Counted from the stretch's first letter, positions 46,834-56,144 are shown. The stretch is 64,000 nucleotides of DNA from an uncultured Prevotellaceae bacterium (GCA_902768785.1 CACXMM010000001.1:1-64000), one strand, 5' to 3'. Notes: generated by a model not told the origin, from the sequence alone. Translations and numbers: made by a program.

Positions 46834-47913
46834 CTACCCTTTTAAAGAATCCACAAACTTATCGAACATAAACTCTGTGTCCACGGGACCTGAACAGGCC
46901 TCAGGATGGAACTGTGATGAGAACCACGGGTTCGTCTTGTGACGGATTCCCTCGTTACTGCCATCATTCATATTCACGAACAGCTCCTGCCACTCCGGTC
47001 CCAAGGTGTTCGCATCCACGGCATAACCGTGGTTCTGACTGGTGACATAGCATTTTTCCGTTCCCACCAGTCGCACAGGCTGGTTATGGGAGCGGTGACC
47101 GTATTTCAATTTGTAGATACTGGCTCCTCCCGCCTTGGCTAAGAGTTGGTTACCCATACAGATGCCGCAGATAGGCTTACGGCTTATGGCCATCTGTTTG
47201 CGCAATACCCTCACAGCATCTTCACACATATCAGGATCACCCGGACCGTTAGCCAAGAACAGTCCGTCGAAGTCCATCGAAGTATAATCATAGTTCCAGG
47301 GAACGCGGATCACCTCAACACCTCTGTTAATCAGACAGCGGAGGATATTGTGCTTCACGCCACAGTCAACGAGCACCACCTTCTTCCCTGCCCCTTCATT
47401 GTATCGGATCACCTCCTTGCAGCTCACCTGATCGACGAAGTTCACACCGGCATAGTCGGCATAAGGGATATTCTCCGGCTCATCATCGAAGAGAATCTTT
47501 CCCATCATCACGCCATGCTCACGTAATACCTTTGTGAGTTCACGGGTGTCTATACCCGTTATACCTGGTACATGCTCACGTTTAAGCCATGCTGCCAGAC
47601 TCTCACAGGCATTCCAATGACTATACTCCTCGGTATAGTCGGAAACGATGATGGCAGAAGCATAGATCTTGTCACTCTCCATAAACGTGGCGATGCCATC
47701 GCGTTCCATCGTAAAAGGCGGAACGCCGTAATTACCAACGAGCGGGAAAGTAAGTGTCATGAGCTGTCCTGCGTACGAAGGATCGGTAAGACTCTCCGGA
47801 TAGCCCATCATGGCCGTGTTGAACACGACTTCACCGGCAACAGGTTTTTCATAGCCAAAGCTATAACCATGAAACGAGGTGCCATCTTCAAGCACCAATG
47901 TAACATTTCTCAT
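46834..47913 (-). CDS. carA: Carbamoyl-phosphate synthase small (glutaminase) subunit
   Basis: A 359-residue glutamine amidotransferase that feeds ammonia to CarB. Residues 1-150 are the CarA N-terminal domain (VVFNTAMMGYPESLTDPSYA), residues about 170-355 the class I glutaminase with nucleophile Cys in CGICMGNQLL and the His/Glu pair in SSQFHPEACSGP. It is 3 bp from carB. No clear TAnnTTTG promoter was found in the 44 bases before the glmS terminator hairpin. Confidence 0.95.
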   Translation of the reverse strand: MRNVTLVLEDGTSFHGYSFGYEKPVAGEVVFNTAMMGYPESLTDPSYAGQLMTLTFPLVGNYGVPPFTMERDGIATFMESDKIYASAIIVSDYTEEYSHWNACESLAAWLKREHVPGITGIDTRELTKVLREHGVMMGKILFDDEPENIPYADYAGVNFVDQVSCKEVIRYNEGAGKKVVLVDCGVKHNILRCLINRGVEVIRVPWNYDYTSMDFDGLFLANGPGDPDMCEDAVRVLRKQMAISRKPICGICMGNQLLAKAGGASIYKLKYGHRSHNQPVRLVGTEKCYVTSQNHGYAVDANTLGPEWQELFVNMNDGSNEGIRHKTNPWFSSQFHPEACSGPVDTEFMFDKFVDSLKG

Positions 47914-47957
47914 CCAACTGCTTATTATATATTACTAACGTATGAAAACAAACTATC

Positions 47958-48000
47958 AAAAGAAAGGCCACCCGACCGGTGTGAATACCGGAGGTGGCCT
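47958..48000 (-). terminator. Terminator of glmS
   Basis: On the minus strand AGGCCACC ... GGTGGCCT with an inner CCGGT/ACCGG stem, followed by TTCTTTTG. It separates glmS from carAB. Confidence 0.85.
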
Positions 48001-48006
48001 GAATGG

Positions 48007-49851
48007 CTATTCCACTGTAACCGACTTGGCAAGGTTCCTAGGTTGATCGACATTCTTGCCTTTGCAGACGGCGATATGGTATGCTAACATCTGTAAGGGG
48101 ATGGTGGCGATCAGCGGTTCCAGACACTCCAGCGTGTCGGGTAGCTCAATCACCTCATCCGCAATCTTCCGGATCGTCTCGTCACCTTTACTGATCAGTG
48201 CGATCACCTTTCCTTTCCTGGCTTTGATCTCCTGGATATTGCTCAGCACCTTCTCGTACATCGCATTATGTGTGGCAATCACTACCACAGGCATGTCGGA
48301 GTCGATGAGGGCAATCGGACCGTGTTTCATCTCTGCGGCGGGATAGCCCTCGGCATGGATATAACTGATCTCCTTCAGTTTCAAAGCCCCTTCCAAGGCT
48401 ACCGGATAACTGAATCCACGACCAAGATACAGGAAGTTGCGGGCATAAGTGAAGGTACGACTCAGATCAGCGATGCGACCATTGAGTTTCAGCACTTCCC
48501 TCATCTTCTCAGGAATCTCATTCAGTTCCCTGACAATACTCAGGTAATCCTCTTCAGAGACAGTACCCATCTCCTGTGCCATGGCCAACGCCAGCATGGT
48601 GAGAACGGTCACTTGTCCTGTGAACGCTTTGGTGGAAGCAACACCAATCTCCGGTCCCACATGGATATACGAACCCGTATCGGTGGCACGCGGGATACTT
48701 GATCCGATGGCATTACAGATACCATAGATGAAAGCACCATCTTTCTTCGCCAGCTCGACGGCAGCCAAGGTGTCGGCAGTCTCACCGCTCTGCGAGATGG
48801 CGATCACCACATCATCCTTGTTGACGACAGGGTTCCGGTAACGGAACTCTGAAGCATATTCCACCTCCACGGGAATCCGACAGAGGTTCTCTATCATCTG
48901 CTTTCCGATCAGTCCGGCATGCCATGATGTTCCACAAGCCACAATGATGATTCGCTTGGCACGCATCAACTGCTCTTTGTAATCGATCACAGCACTGAGG
49001 GTGACATGCGTGGCTTCGAGGTTAATCCTTCCACGCATGCAGTTGGTAATACACTCCGGCTGCTCGAAGATCTCCTTGAGCATGAAGTGCGGGTAACCTC
49101 CCTTCTCTATCTGTCCGAGGTTGATATCCACGGTCTTCACCTCCGGCGAGAGCTCGATGTTGTAGATATTCACAACCTTCAGTTCCTCTCCTTTCTTGAT
49201 GACCGCAATATTCCCGTCTTCGAGATACACCACCTGATCCGTGTATTCAATGATAGGACTGGCATCCGATCCGATGAAGAACTCATTCTCGCCGATGCCT
49301 ACCACCAGCGGACTCTGTTTCCTTGCCGCGATGATGGTATCCGGATGGCTTTTGTCGAGTATGGCGATGGCATAAGCGCCTATCACCTCATGCAAGACCA
49401 GCTGCACGGCAGTCAGTAAGTCGAGGTTCTTCTTCACCTGTACATATTCAACGAATTGTACCAGTACCTCCGTGTCGGTATCACTTCTGAACTTCACCCC
49501 TTTCTCCATCAGCTTGCGCTTCAGGTCAGCATAGTTCTCAATGATCCCGTTATGGATGATCGCCAAGTTTTTGGATTCCGAATAATGAGGATGGGCATTC
49601 ACGGAAGAAGGTTCTCCGTGAGTTGCCCATCTTGTATGTGCAATACCAATAGTGCCGGAAATATCCTTGTCACTGCAGTATTCCTCTAAGTTACTAACCT
49701 TACCCTTGGCCTTATAGACATTCAGTGCGTTCTGTCCGTTGATCATGGCAACACCGGCACTGTCATATCCTCTGTACTCTAATCGCTTGAGGCCTTTGAT
49801 CAAAATCGGGTAAGCCTCTCTTGTTCCAATGTATCCTACTATTCCGCACAT
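48007..49851 (-). CDS. glmS: Glutamine-fructose-6-phosphate aminotransferase
   Basis: A 614-residue enzyme making glucosamine-6-phosphate for peptidoglycan and LPS. Starts MCGIVGYIG, so Cys2 is the exposed N-terminal nucleophile of the class II glutaminase; HTRWATHGEPSSVNAHPH is the matching substrate loop. Two SIS isomerase domains follow (CGTSWHAGLIGK with SQSGETADTLAA; GRGFSYPVALEGALKLKEI), ending in QPRNLAKSVTVE, the usual conserved tail. A lone Wza-like gene is upstream on the same strand (56 bp), so the two may share a transcript. Confidence 0.96.
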   Translation of the reverse strand: MCGIVGYIGTREAYPILIKGLKRLEYRGYDSAGVAMINGQNALNVYKAKGKVSNLEEYCSDKDISGTIGIAHTRWATHGEPSSVNAHPHYSESKNLAIIHNGIIENYADLKRKLMEKGVKFRSDTDTEVLVQFVEYVQVKKNLDLLTAVQLVLHEVIGAYAIAILDKSHPDTIIAARKQSPLVVGIGENEFFIGSDASPIIEYTDQVVYLEDGNIAVIKKGEELKVVNIYNIELSPEVKTVDINLGQIEKGGYPHFMLKEIFEQPECITNCMRGRINLEATHVTLSAVIDYKEQLMRAKRIIIVACGTSWHAGLIGKQMIENLCRIPVEVEYASEFRYRNPVVNKDDVVIAISQSGETADTLAAVELAKKDGAFIYGICNAIGSSIPRATDTGSYIHVGPEIGVASTKAFTGQVTVLTMLALAMAQEMGTVSEEDYLSIVRELNEIPEKMREVLKLNGRIADLSRTFTYARNFLYLGRGFSYPVALEGALKLKEISYIHAEGYPAAEMKHGPIALIDSDMPVVVIATHNAMYEKVLSNIQEIKARKGKVIALISKGDETIRKIADEVIELPDTLECLEPLIATIPLQMLAYHIAVCKGKNVDQPRNLAKSVTVE

Positions 49852-49907
49852 AGCTTTTAAATTGTGTTTGTGTATTGTGTATTATTGATTGTGTTTGTGT
49901 GTATGTT

Positions 49908-50702
49908 TTATTTTTTAACGATCGAAACGACCAGTGCTGCAATGGAGGAAACCATTCCCAAGGCCGATACCCAGATGGAGGCGTTACTGATGGCCTGCCG
50001 GTTAATCTTGGTTTTGTTCGGCTCGATGTATAGGATATCGTTCTGTTGCAGATAATAATAAGGTGAGTTCAGGATGTCACCCTTACTGATGTCCAGACGG
50101 TGAATGCTCTTCTGTCCTGTCTTGTCTTCGCGGATCAGCAGGATGTTATCGCGACGTCCCGTCATCGTCAGGTCACCACCATTGGCCAGGGCTTCAATGA
50201 TATTCATCTTCTCCGTAGTGACAGGAACGATGCGTGAGCCGGTCTCACCGATCAGCGTGATATGATAGCTCGACATTCTCACGGTAACGATAGGCACCTC
50301 GGTCTTGGCCATGTAGGGCTTCACCCTGTCAAGGATCAATGCCTCGCACTCACGGGTTGTCAGTCCTTCCACATGCAGGATACCGATCATCGGGAAATTG
50401 ATGTTTCCTTCATTGTCAACCAAATAGCCGTACATGTTCACACCATTCGTGTTATTCATATACTGGGTATTCTGGTGGTTGATGTTGAATGGCTTCGAGG
50501 CCTCAGGATCGGTGGTACTCACATTGATCATCAACATGTCCTTGGGGAAGATACGAGCATCGTACAATCCCTTCGAAGGTGTTAAATCCAGATCATCTAC
50601 GCCTTGAAAATAAACAATGTCTTTGGTGCTTCCGCAACTTCCCAGAAGCATGATGATGGTGAATGCAACCATCGGGAGAACTACCTTTTTCATACGAGTC
50701 AT
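49908..50702 (-). CDS. Polysaccharide export lipoprotein (Wza/BexD-like)
   Basis: A 264-residue lipoprotein (lipobox LGSC in IIMLLGSCGSTK). Residues about 45-150 are the Poly_export domain (DLDLTPSKGLYDARIFPKD onwards, GNINFPMIGILHVEGLT), then a SLBB-like stretch (ITLIGETGSRIVPVTTEKMN). A C-terminal membrane helix (IWVSALGMVSSIAALVVSIV) is typical of Bacteroidota versions. Such proteins form the outer-membrane channel of capsule exporters, but no Wzc kinase, polymerase or glycosyltransferase is next to it. Closeness to glmS, a supplier of amino-sugar precursor, is suggestive. Confidence 0.9.
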   Translation of the reverse strand: MTRMKKVVLPMVAFTIIMLLGSCGSTKDIVYFQGVDDLDLTPSKGLYDARIFPKDMLMINVSTTDPEASKPFNINHQNTQYMNNTNGVNMYGYLVDNEGNINFPMIGILHVEGLTTRECEALILDRVKPYMAKTEVPIVTVRMSSYHITLIGETGSRIVPVTTEKMNIIEALANGGDLTMTGRRDNILLIREDKTGQKSIHRLDISKGDILNSPYYYLQQNDILYIEPNKTKINRQAISNASIWVSALGMVSSIAALVVSIVKK

Positions 50703-50725
50703 TTCAGTTCGTTAAAAATCTGCTG

Positions 50726-50757
50726 CAAAAATACGTTTATTTTTCGAAACTGGCAAA
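50726..50757 (-). promoter_or_regulatory. Promoter of the Wza-like gene
   Basis: On the minus strand TTTG (50757-50754), 20 bases, TATTTTTG (50733-50726); 24 bases before the ATG. Confidence 0.8.
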
Positions 50758-50775
50758 CATTTTCTCGAATTATAT

Positions 50776-50806
50776 AGAAAATCCCGATGATTTTTGTCAT
50801 CGGGAC
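50776..50806 (-). terminator. Terminator of uxaC
   Basis: CCCGATGA / TCATCGGG, 8-bp perfect stem with a 6-base loop, followed on the minus strand by ATTTTC. It stands only 19 bases upstream of the next promoter. Confidence 0.85.
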
Positions 50807-50817
50807 TCTCGTATCTG

Positions 50818-52218
50818 TTAGAAGTTGAAGTAGTTCTTCGCATTGTTGTAACTGATGTCTTCCACCATCCGGGCAAGACTCTCCGTGTCGTTGGGCAGCA
50901 ACCCTTTCTCCACATCGTTACCCAGCAGGTTACACAGCAGTCGTCGGAAATACTCATGGCGCGGATAGCTCAGGAACGAGCGACTGTCGGTAAGCATTCC
51001 CACGAAGCGGCTCAGCAGACCAAGCACCGACAGGGCGTTCATCTGACGTGTCATACCGTCGAGCTGATCATTGAACCACCATCCGCTACCGAACTGGATC
51101 TTACCAGGACAAGAGCCATCTTGGAAGTTACCCAGCATGGTGGCAATCACCTCGTTGGCACAGGGATTCAACGTATATAATATGGTACGCGTAAGCTTAC
51201 CCTCCATATTCAGCTCATTCAGGAAATGGCTCATGGCCTTTGCCGTGGTGAACTCACCAATGGAGTCGAAGCCTGTGTCAGCACCCAGACGGTTGTACAT
51301 CAGTGTGTTGTTGTCACGGATCGCACCATAGTGATACTGCTGTGTCCATCCTGCATCATAGTCCATCTCAGCACAGAGCTTCAGGAAGCAGTGTTTATAC
51401 TGGCGCACCTCCAGTTCCGACAGTGCCTGCTTACGCATGGCTTTCTCGAAAATGGTCTCAATCTGACTGTCGGTATAGGGCTCATCATAGAATTCCTCAA
51501 TACCGTGATCACTCAGTCGGCTGCCATTCTCGTGGAAGAAGTCATGACGTTTCTGCAGGGCATCCATCATTTCCTTGAAAGAAGAGATGCTCACGCCAGA
51601 CACCTCACTCAGTTGGTTCACATAGTCAGCATATTCAGGCTTCTCGATGTTCATGGCCTTGTCAGGGCGCCATGCCGGAATCATCCTCACCTCGAAACCG
51701 CTCTCGCGGGTCTGCTTGTGATAACGCAGGTCATCCACGGGATCATCGGTGGTACAAACGGTCTCCACATGATAGCGGCGCATGAATCCACGAGCCGTAT
51801 ATTCGGGCTGCTTCAGTTTCTCGTTACACTCATCGAAGATCTCGCGTGCCGTCTTCGGACTCAACAGCTTGGTGATGCCGAAAGCGGTCTTCAGCTCCAG
51901 GTGTGTCCAGTGGTACAAGGGGTTGCGGAAGGTATAGGGAACAGTCTCTGCCCATTTCTCAAACTTCTCCCAGTCGGAGGTGTCACTGCCTGTGCAGAAA
52001 CGCTCGTCCACGCCATTGGTGCGCATGGCACGCCACTTGTAATGATCGCCACCCAGCCACAACTCGGTAATGCTCTTGAACTTGTGGTCGTTAGCCACCA
52101 TTTCGGGGATTAAGTGACAATGATAGTCGATGATCGGCATCTTAGCCGCATGATTGTGATACAAATCCTGCGCGGTTTGGGTCTCCAGCAGGAAATTGTC
52201 ATCCATAAACTGTTTCAT
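50818..52218 (-). CDS. uxaC: Uronate isomerase (glucuronate/galacturonate isomerase)
   Basis: A 466-residue amidohydrolase-superfamily isomerase converting glucuronate to fructuronate or galacturonate to tagaturonate. Motifs: MPIIDYHCHLIPEMVAND with metal-binding His pair, TTDDPVDDLRYH, and the closing YPRHEYFRRLLCNLLGNDVEKG. Length is standard. It stands alone here with its own promoter and terminator; the usual partners (UxuA/UxuB, KdgK) are not within the window. Confidence 0.95.
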   Translation of the reverse strand: MKQFMDDNFLLETQTAQDLYHNHAAKMPIIDYHCHLIPEMVANDHKFKSITELWLGGDHYKWRAMRTNGVDERFCTGSDTSDWEKFEKWAETVPYTFRNPLYHWTHLELKTAFGITKLLSPKTAREIFDECNEKLKQPEYTARGFMRRYHVETVCTTDDPVDDLRYHKQTRESGFEVRMIPAWRPDKAMNIEKPEYADYVNQLSEVSGVSISSFKEMMDALQKRHDFFHENGSRLSDHGIEEFYDEPYTDSQIETIFEKAMRKQALSELEVRQYKHCFLKLCAEMDYDAGWTQQYHYGAIRDNNTLMYNRLGADTGFDSIGEFTTAKAMSHFLNELNMEGKLTRTILYTLNPCANEVIATMLGNFQDGSCPGKIQFGSGWWFNDQLDGMTRQMNALSVLGLLSRFVGMLTDSRSFLSYPRHEYFRRLLCNLLGNDVEKGLLPNDTESLARMVEDISYNNAKNYFNF

Positions 52219-52257
52219 AGATTTGTTTTATTTTTTAAGTACTGTAATTATTTTCTG

Positions 52258-52265
52258 CAAATATA
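52258..52265 (-). promoter_or_regulatory. -7 box (TATATTTG) for uxaC
   Basis: Reads TATATTTG on the minus strand, 39 bases before the uxaC ATG, in the divergent gap shared with ansA. Confidence 0.6.
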
Positions 52266-52274
52266 CTAAGTTTT

Positions 52275-52306
52275 TTTGGATATACGAAGAAATTAAACTA
52301 TATTTG
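52275..52306 (+). promoter_or_regulatory. Promoter of ansA
   Basis: TTTG (52275-52278), 20 bases, TATATTTG (52299-52306), 20 bases before the ATG. Full consensus. Confidence 0.8.
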
Positions 52307-52326
52307 CAAAAATAATTACGAAAACG

Positions 52327-53400
52327 ATGTCGTACCACAACATGACAGAAACCGTACAACGCCAAAACAAGGTGTTACTCATTTATACAGGAGGAACCAT
52401 CGGCATGGGGAGGAATCCCAAGACTGGTGCCCTTGAACCGCTCGACTTCCAGCAGCTATCCATGCAGGTGCCGGAATTCGAGTGGATACCGACGGGTATT
52501 GATATCTATCAGTTCACGCCTCCCATCGACTCATCGGATATGACGCCCCGTCTGTGGGCTGAACTGGTAAGAATTATTGCCGATCGGTATGAACAGTACG
52601 ACGGTTTCGTGATCCTCCACGGCACCGATACCATGGCATTCACCGCCTCTGCCTTGTCGTTCATGCTGGAGAACCTCACCAAGCCTGTGATCCTCACCGG
52701 TTCCCAACTGCCTATCGGTCAGCTCCGTACCGATGGTAAGGAGAACCTGATCACGAGTATTGAGATTGCGGCTGCCCATCATGACGACGGTACGCCGATT
52801 GTCCCCGAGGTATGTATCTATTTCAGTGGGAAGCTGCTGCGCGGCAACCGTTCCACGAAGATCAATGCCGACGGCTTCAATGCCTTCGACTCCTTCAACT
52901 ACCCTCACCTGGGGGATGCGGGTATCAACATCGTGTATCATGAGGAGTATATCATCCAGCCCGACTACAGTCGTCCGATGGTTCCCCATTACGTCACCGA
53001 TCCCAACGTGGTGGTCTTCACGCTCTTCCCTGGTATCCAGGACAACATCGTGAGTCATGTGCTTGATGCACCTGAGCTCCGCAGCATCGTGATGCGAACT
53101 TATGGCAGTGGCAATGCGCCGCAACGACCGTGGCTGATGCAGATGCTGAAGGAAGCGGCCAACAGAGGGGTGAACATCATCAATATCAGTCAGTGTGCGG
53201 CAGGCACGGTGGAGATGGCTCGCTACGACACGGGATTCCAATTGAAGAACGCGGGGGTGATCAGCGGATACGACAGTACGGTGGAGAGTGCCGTCACCAA
53301 GCTGATGCATCTGCAGGGACATTATGCCGATTACCAGACGGTGCGCCACTTCATGAACTGTAACATGCGGGGAGAAATCACCTTGCCTCGCAATGTATGA
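52327..53400 (+). CDS. ansA: Cytoplasmic type I L-asparaginase
   Basis: A 357-residue asparaginase without a signal peptide. Motifs: LLIYTGGTIGMG (first catalytic Thr), ILHGTDTMAFTASALSFML (Thr-Asp), and GNRSTKINADGFNAFDSF. Complements the periplasmic enzyme at 36.4 kb: this one would hydrolyse imported or internal asparagine. Divergent from uxaC, with no operon partner; the 245-bp gap downstream is occupied by a 9-bp inverted repeat element. Confidence 0.94.
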   Translation: MSYHNMTETVQRQNKVLLIYTGGTIGMGRNPKTGALEPLDFQQLSMQVPEFEWIPTGIDIYQFTPPIDSSDMTPRLWAELVRIIADRYEQYDGFVILHGTDTMAFTASALSFMLENLTKPVILTGSQLPIGQLRTDGKENLITSIEIAAAHHDDGTPIVPEVCIYFSGKLLRGNRSTKINADGFNAFDSFNYPHLGDAGINIVYHEEYIIQPDYSRPMVPHYVTDPNVVVFTLFPGIQDNIVSHVLDAPELRSIVMRTYGSGNAPQRPWLMQMLKEAANRGVNIINISQCAAGTVEMARYDTGFQLKNAGVISGYDSTVESAVTKLMHLQGHYADYQTVRHFMNCNMRGEITLPRNV

Positions 53401-53406
53401 TAATCT

Positions 53407-53584
53407 TCTCTACGAATTAGACGAATTAGACGAATTATAATGAAAAATGGGATTTATCTTGTATGAGATACAAAAGGAAATCGCCTAATTCGAGGATATA
53501 AATATTCGAAGAGAAAAAGAAATTCGTCTAATTCGTCTAATTCGTAGAGAACAAAAATAAAGATTCGTCTAATTCGTAGAGAAC
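53407..53584. repeat. Inverted-repeat element of 9-bp units (GACGAATTA), copy 1
   Basis: Left arm 53407-53437 (TCTCTACGAATTAGACGAAT and on) is complementary to right arm 53520-53551, with 80 AT-rich bases between; an extra partial right arm is at 53563-53584. Each arm is three 9-bp units capped by CTCTAC/GTAGAG. A relative lies at 56145-56295. Confidence 0.9.
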
Positions 53585-53644
53585 AAGGATATGTAGAGAA
53601 TCATTCGTAAACCCAAATAATTAATCATTAAAGACAAAAGCATT

Positions 53645-54187
53645 ATGAAAGAACTAAAAGGAACAAAGACGGAAAAGAACCTCCAGGAGGCCTTTGCCGG
53701 TGAGTCAATGGCTCGCAACAAGTATTCGTATTTCGCCTCCAAGGCAAAGAAAGACGGATACGTACAGATCGCCGCAATCTTCGAAGAGACGGCTGCCAAC
53801 GAGAAGGAGCATGCCAAGATGTGGTACAAGCTGCTCAACGGCGGAAAGGTGAGCGACACTGAGAAGAACCTCGAGGATGCTGCCAGCGGTGAGAACTTCG
53901 AGTGGACAGACATGTATGCCCGCATGGCACAGGAAGCCCGCGAGGAGGGATTCGATGAGATCGCCGAGAAGTTCGAGGGCGTTGCCGCCATTGAGAAGGA
54001 GCACGAGGAGCGTTATCGTAAGCTTCTGAAGAATATCCGTGACAAGAAGGTGTTCTCAAAGGACGGTGATGTCATCTGGCAGTGCGCTAACTGCGGTCAC
54101 ATCGTCATCGGCAAGCAGGCTCCCGAGGAGTGCCCCGTCTGCAACCATCCCCAGAGTTACTTCCAGGTGAAGGCGGAGAATTATTAG
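53645..54187 (+). CDS. rbr: Rubrerythrin
   Basis: A 180-residue non-haem iron peroxidase that protects anaerobes from hydrogen peroxide. Residues 1-140 are the four-helix diiron domain with iron-ligand glutamates in [16 protein letters not shown] and the [13 protein letters not shown] and EKEHEERY helices. Residues about 143-180 are a rubredoxin-like domain with two CxxC pairs (CANC and CPVC). Monocistronic; no TAnnTTTG box is seen in the 60 bases upstream, which are bounded by the 9-bp repeat element. Confidence 0.96.
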   Translation: MKELKGTKTEKNLQEAFAGESMARNKYSYFASKAKKDGYVQIAAIFEETAANEKEHAKMWYKLLNGGKVSDTEKNLEDAASGENFEWTDMYARMAQEAREEGFDEIAEKFEGVAAIEKEHEERYRKLLKNIRDKKVFSKDGDVIWQCANCGHIVIGKQAPEECPVCNHPQSYFQVKAENY

Positions 54188-54230
54188 AAAGGAAACAGGA
54201 GACAGGAGGAAGGAGTCCTTCCTCCTTACC

Positions 54231-55115
54231 TCACACAATTATCCTCGTTTTATGATAATTATCCCTGAACTCACTGGGTGAGCATCCTTTTTTCTTTTTA
54301 AAGATGCGGTTGAAGTTACTGAGGTTATTGAATCCGCATTCGAAGCTGATCTCAGAGATGGAGCGACTGGTATCTACCAGTTTCCGGGCAGCGTAGCCCA
54401 GACGGATATCGATGATATACTCACTGAGGTTCCTGCCCGTATGCAACTTGAAGAAACGGCTGAACGCACTCGGACTCATCCCGGCGATCTCAGACAGCTG
54501 TGCCAATCGGATCTCATCCATGAAGTTCTCGTTGATGAAGTTCTTCACCTTGAGGATACGACGGGAGTCGTCTTCCACGGCAATCTTTGCAAAACTCGAT
54601 GATGCCAACGTACGGGCACCCTCACATTTTGACAGTTCATAAAGAATGGTCATGAACTGCACCACGGCATAGAATCCATCGCCCACCGTACTCAGCGTGT
54701 CTATTTCCTTGTAAACCTTCATGATGGCACTTAACGGGAAGCACAATCCTTTCCTCGCTTCGTTCATCATCTTCCGCACAGAGATGAAAGGGTTGCGCCC
54801 GAAGAGGGAATCCTCCCACATGCCGAAATCGAACTGTACTGTCACCTCACGGATGTCCTCACTGGTACAGGTGTTCTGCTCCCATACATGCTCCAGGTCA
54901 GGACTGGTAATGAGCACCAGGTCATACTCACCGATCACCTCATTACTGTCGCCCACGATCCTTCTCACGCCAGGGGCATGCTCCACGAAATTCAGTTCGA
55001 AGACCTCATGGTTATGGATAGGATACGTGAACTCTTTCTTACGCCGGTCAGCAATATACAGCACATCCTTGCCCATCAGCGGCGTTATCTCGTGAATCAC
55101 CCTCCTCTCTTCCAT
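54231..55115 (-). CDS. AraC-family regulator with cupin domain, coupled to dapA
   Basis: A 294-residue regulator: N-terminal cupin (YPIHNHEVFELNFVEHAPG), middle helical region, C-terminal double HTH (RLAQLSEIAGMSPSAFSRFF; SISEISFECGFNNLSNFNRIF; KKKGCSPSEFR). Its ATG overlaps the dapA stop (ATGA), so it is made from the dapA transcript. The fold suggests control by a sugar or other small ligand. A regulator co-translated with a lysine-pathway gene is unusual; whether it controls dapA is unknown. Confidence 0.92.
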   Translation of the reverse strand: MEERRVIHEITPLMGKDVLYIADRRKKEFTYPIHNHEVFELNFVEHAPGVRRIVGDSNEVIGEYDLVLITSPDLEHVWEQNTCTSEDIREVTVQFDFGMWEDSLFGRNPFISVRKMMNEARKGLCFPLSAIMKVYKEIDTLSTVGDGFYAVVQFMTILYELSKCEGARTLASSSFAKIAVEDDSRRILKVKNFINENFMDEIRLAQLSEIAGMSPSAFSRFFKLHTGRNLSEYIIDIRLGYAARKLVDTSRSISEISFECGFNNLSNFNRIFKKKKGCSPSEFRDNYHKTRIIV

Positions 55116-56002
55116 CAGATCTTCAGTTCCTTCAACAATTCAGAGATTCGCTGTAACGTAGTAAGACGGGTGGGAACCAACGGCAGGCGCAGCACGTTAT
55201 CGATGAAGCCCATCTGATGTAGGACGGCTTTCACACCGGCGGGGTTACCATCGACAAAGAGCAGACTGAACAAATCGGTAAAACGGTGATGGATCTTCAG
55301 TGCACCCTCGAACTCTCCCTTCTTCTCCAGACGAATCATCTTGGAGAACTCACGAGGCAGCGCGTTACCAATCACGGAGATCACACCCACAGCACCACAG
55401 GCCACCATCGGATAGGTCAGTGCATCATCACCACTGATCACGTCAAAGTCACGGGGGGCGTTCTTTAAGATCTCGTCCACCTGTTCCAGACTGCCGCTGG
55501 CCTCCTTGATTGCCACAATGTTCTCACAGTCGCGGGCCAGTCTTACGGTGGTCTCCGCCTTCATGTTCACACCTGTTCTTCCAGGAACGTTATAGAGCAC
55601 CACGGGCAGCTTGGTGGCATTGGCAATAGCCTTGAAATGCTGGTAGAGACCTTCCTGTGAGGGTTTGTTGTAATAAGGACAAACACTCAGCACGCCATCG
55701 ATGCCATGGAAGTCACCAGTGCGCAACTCCTCTACGACAGCCGCGGTGTTGTTGCCACCGCATCCCATCAGGATGGGGAGCTTACCGCCTGCCATCTCCA
55801 CTACCAAGTCCTTGATGCGCTTCTTCTCGTCAGCCGTCAATGTGGGAGTCTCGCCTGTCGTAGCGAGAATACATAAGAAATCTGCTCCGTTATCAATCTG
55901 GTACTGCAACAATCTTTTCAGAGCTACGTAATCGACAGCTCCATCAGGTGTGAAAGGGGTGATGAGTGCAATACCCAATCCCCTAAAAACATTATGTGCC
56001 AT
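55115..56002 (-). CDS. dapA: 4-hydroxy-tetrahydrodipicolinate synthase
   Basis: A 295-residue class I aldolase condensing pyruvate and aspartate semialdehyde, first step to diaminopimelate and lysine. Visible: ATTGETPTLT (pyruvate-binding TTGE), LYNVPGRTGVNM with the catalytic Tyr, and VAIKEASGS with the Schiff-base Lys (about residue 165). DapA is favoured over N-acetylneuraminate lyase by these motifs and length. Overlaps the AraC gene by one base. Confidence 0.93.
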   Translation of the reverse strand: MAHNVFRGLGIALITPFTPDGAVDYVALKRLLQYQIDNGADFLCILATTGETPTLTADEKKRIKDLVVEMAGGKLPILMGCGGNNTAAVVEELRTGDFHGIDGVLSVCPYYNKPSQEGLYQHFKAIANATKLPVVLYNVPGRTGVNMKAETTVRLARDCENIVAIKEASGSLEQVDEILKNAPRDFDVISGDDALTYPMVACGAVGVISVIGNALPREFSKMIRLEKKGEFEGALKIHHRFTDLFSLLFVDGNPAGVKAVLHQMGFIDNVLRLPLVPTRLTTLQRISELLKELKI

Positions 56003-56022
56003 AAATTTTTAAAATTTCGTTG

Positions 56023-56053
56023 CAAAAATACAACTTTTACGGCACATTACAAA
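56023..56053 (-). promoter_or_regulatory. Promoter of the dapA-araC operon
   Basis: On the minus strand TTTG (56053-56050), 19 bases, TATTTTTG (56030-56023), 21 bases before the ATG. Confidence 0.8.
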
Positions 56054-56144
56054 ATAAAAGCACACATTTCTCTACTTTCACCAGTCTTTTCGAAGTCGCC
56101 TGCAACAAGAAACACTCAATGAATGAGGTTCTTTTACTCTCAAC

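Noticed and set aside
48007..49907. glmS ribozyme or riboswitch
   Set aside because: The 56-base leader is short and low complexity, with no ribozyme core.
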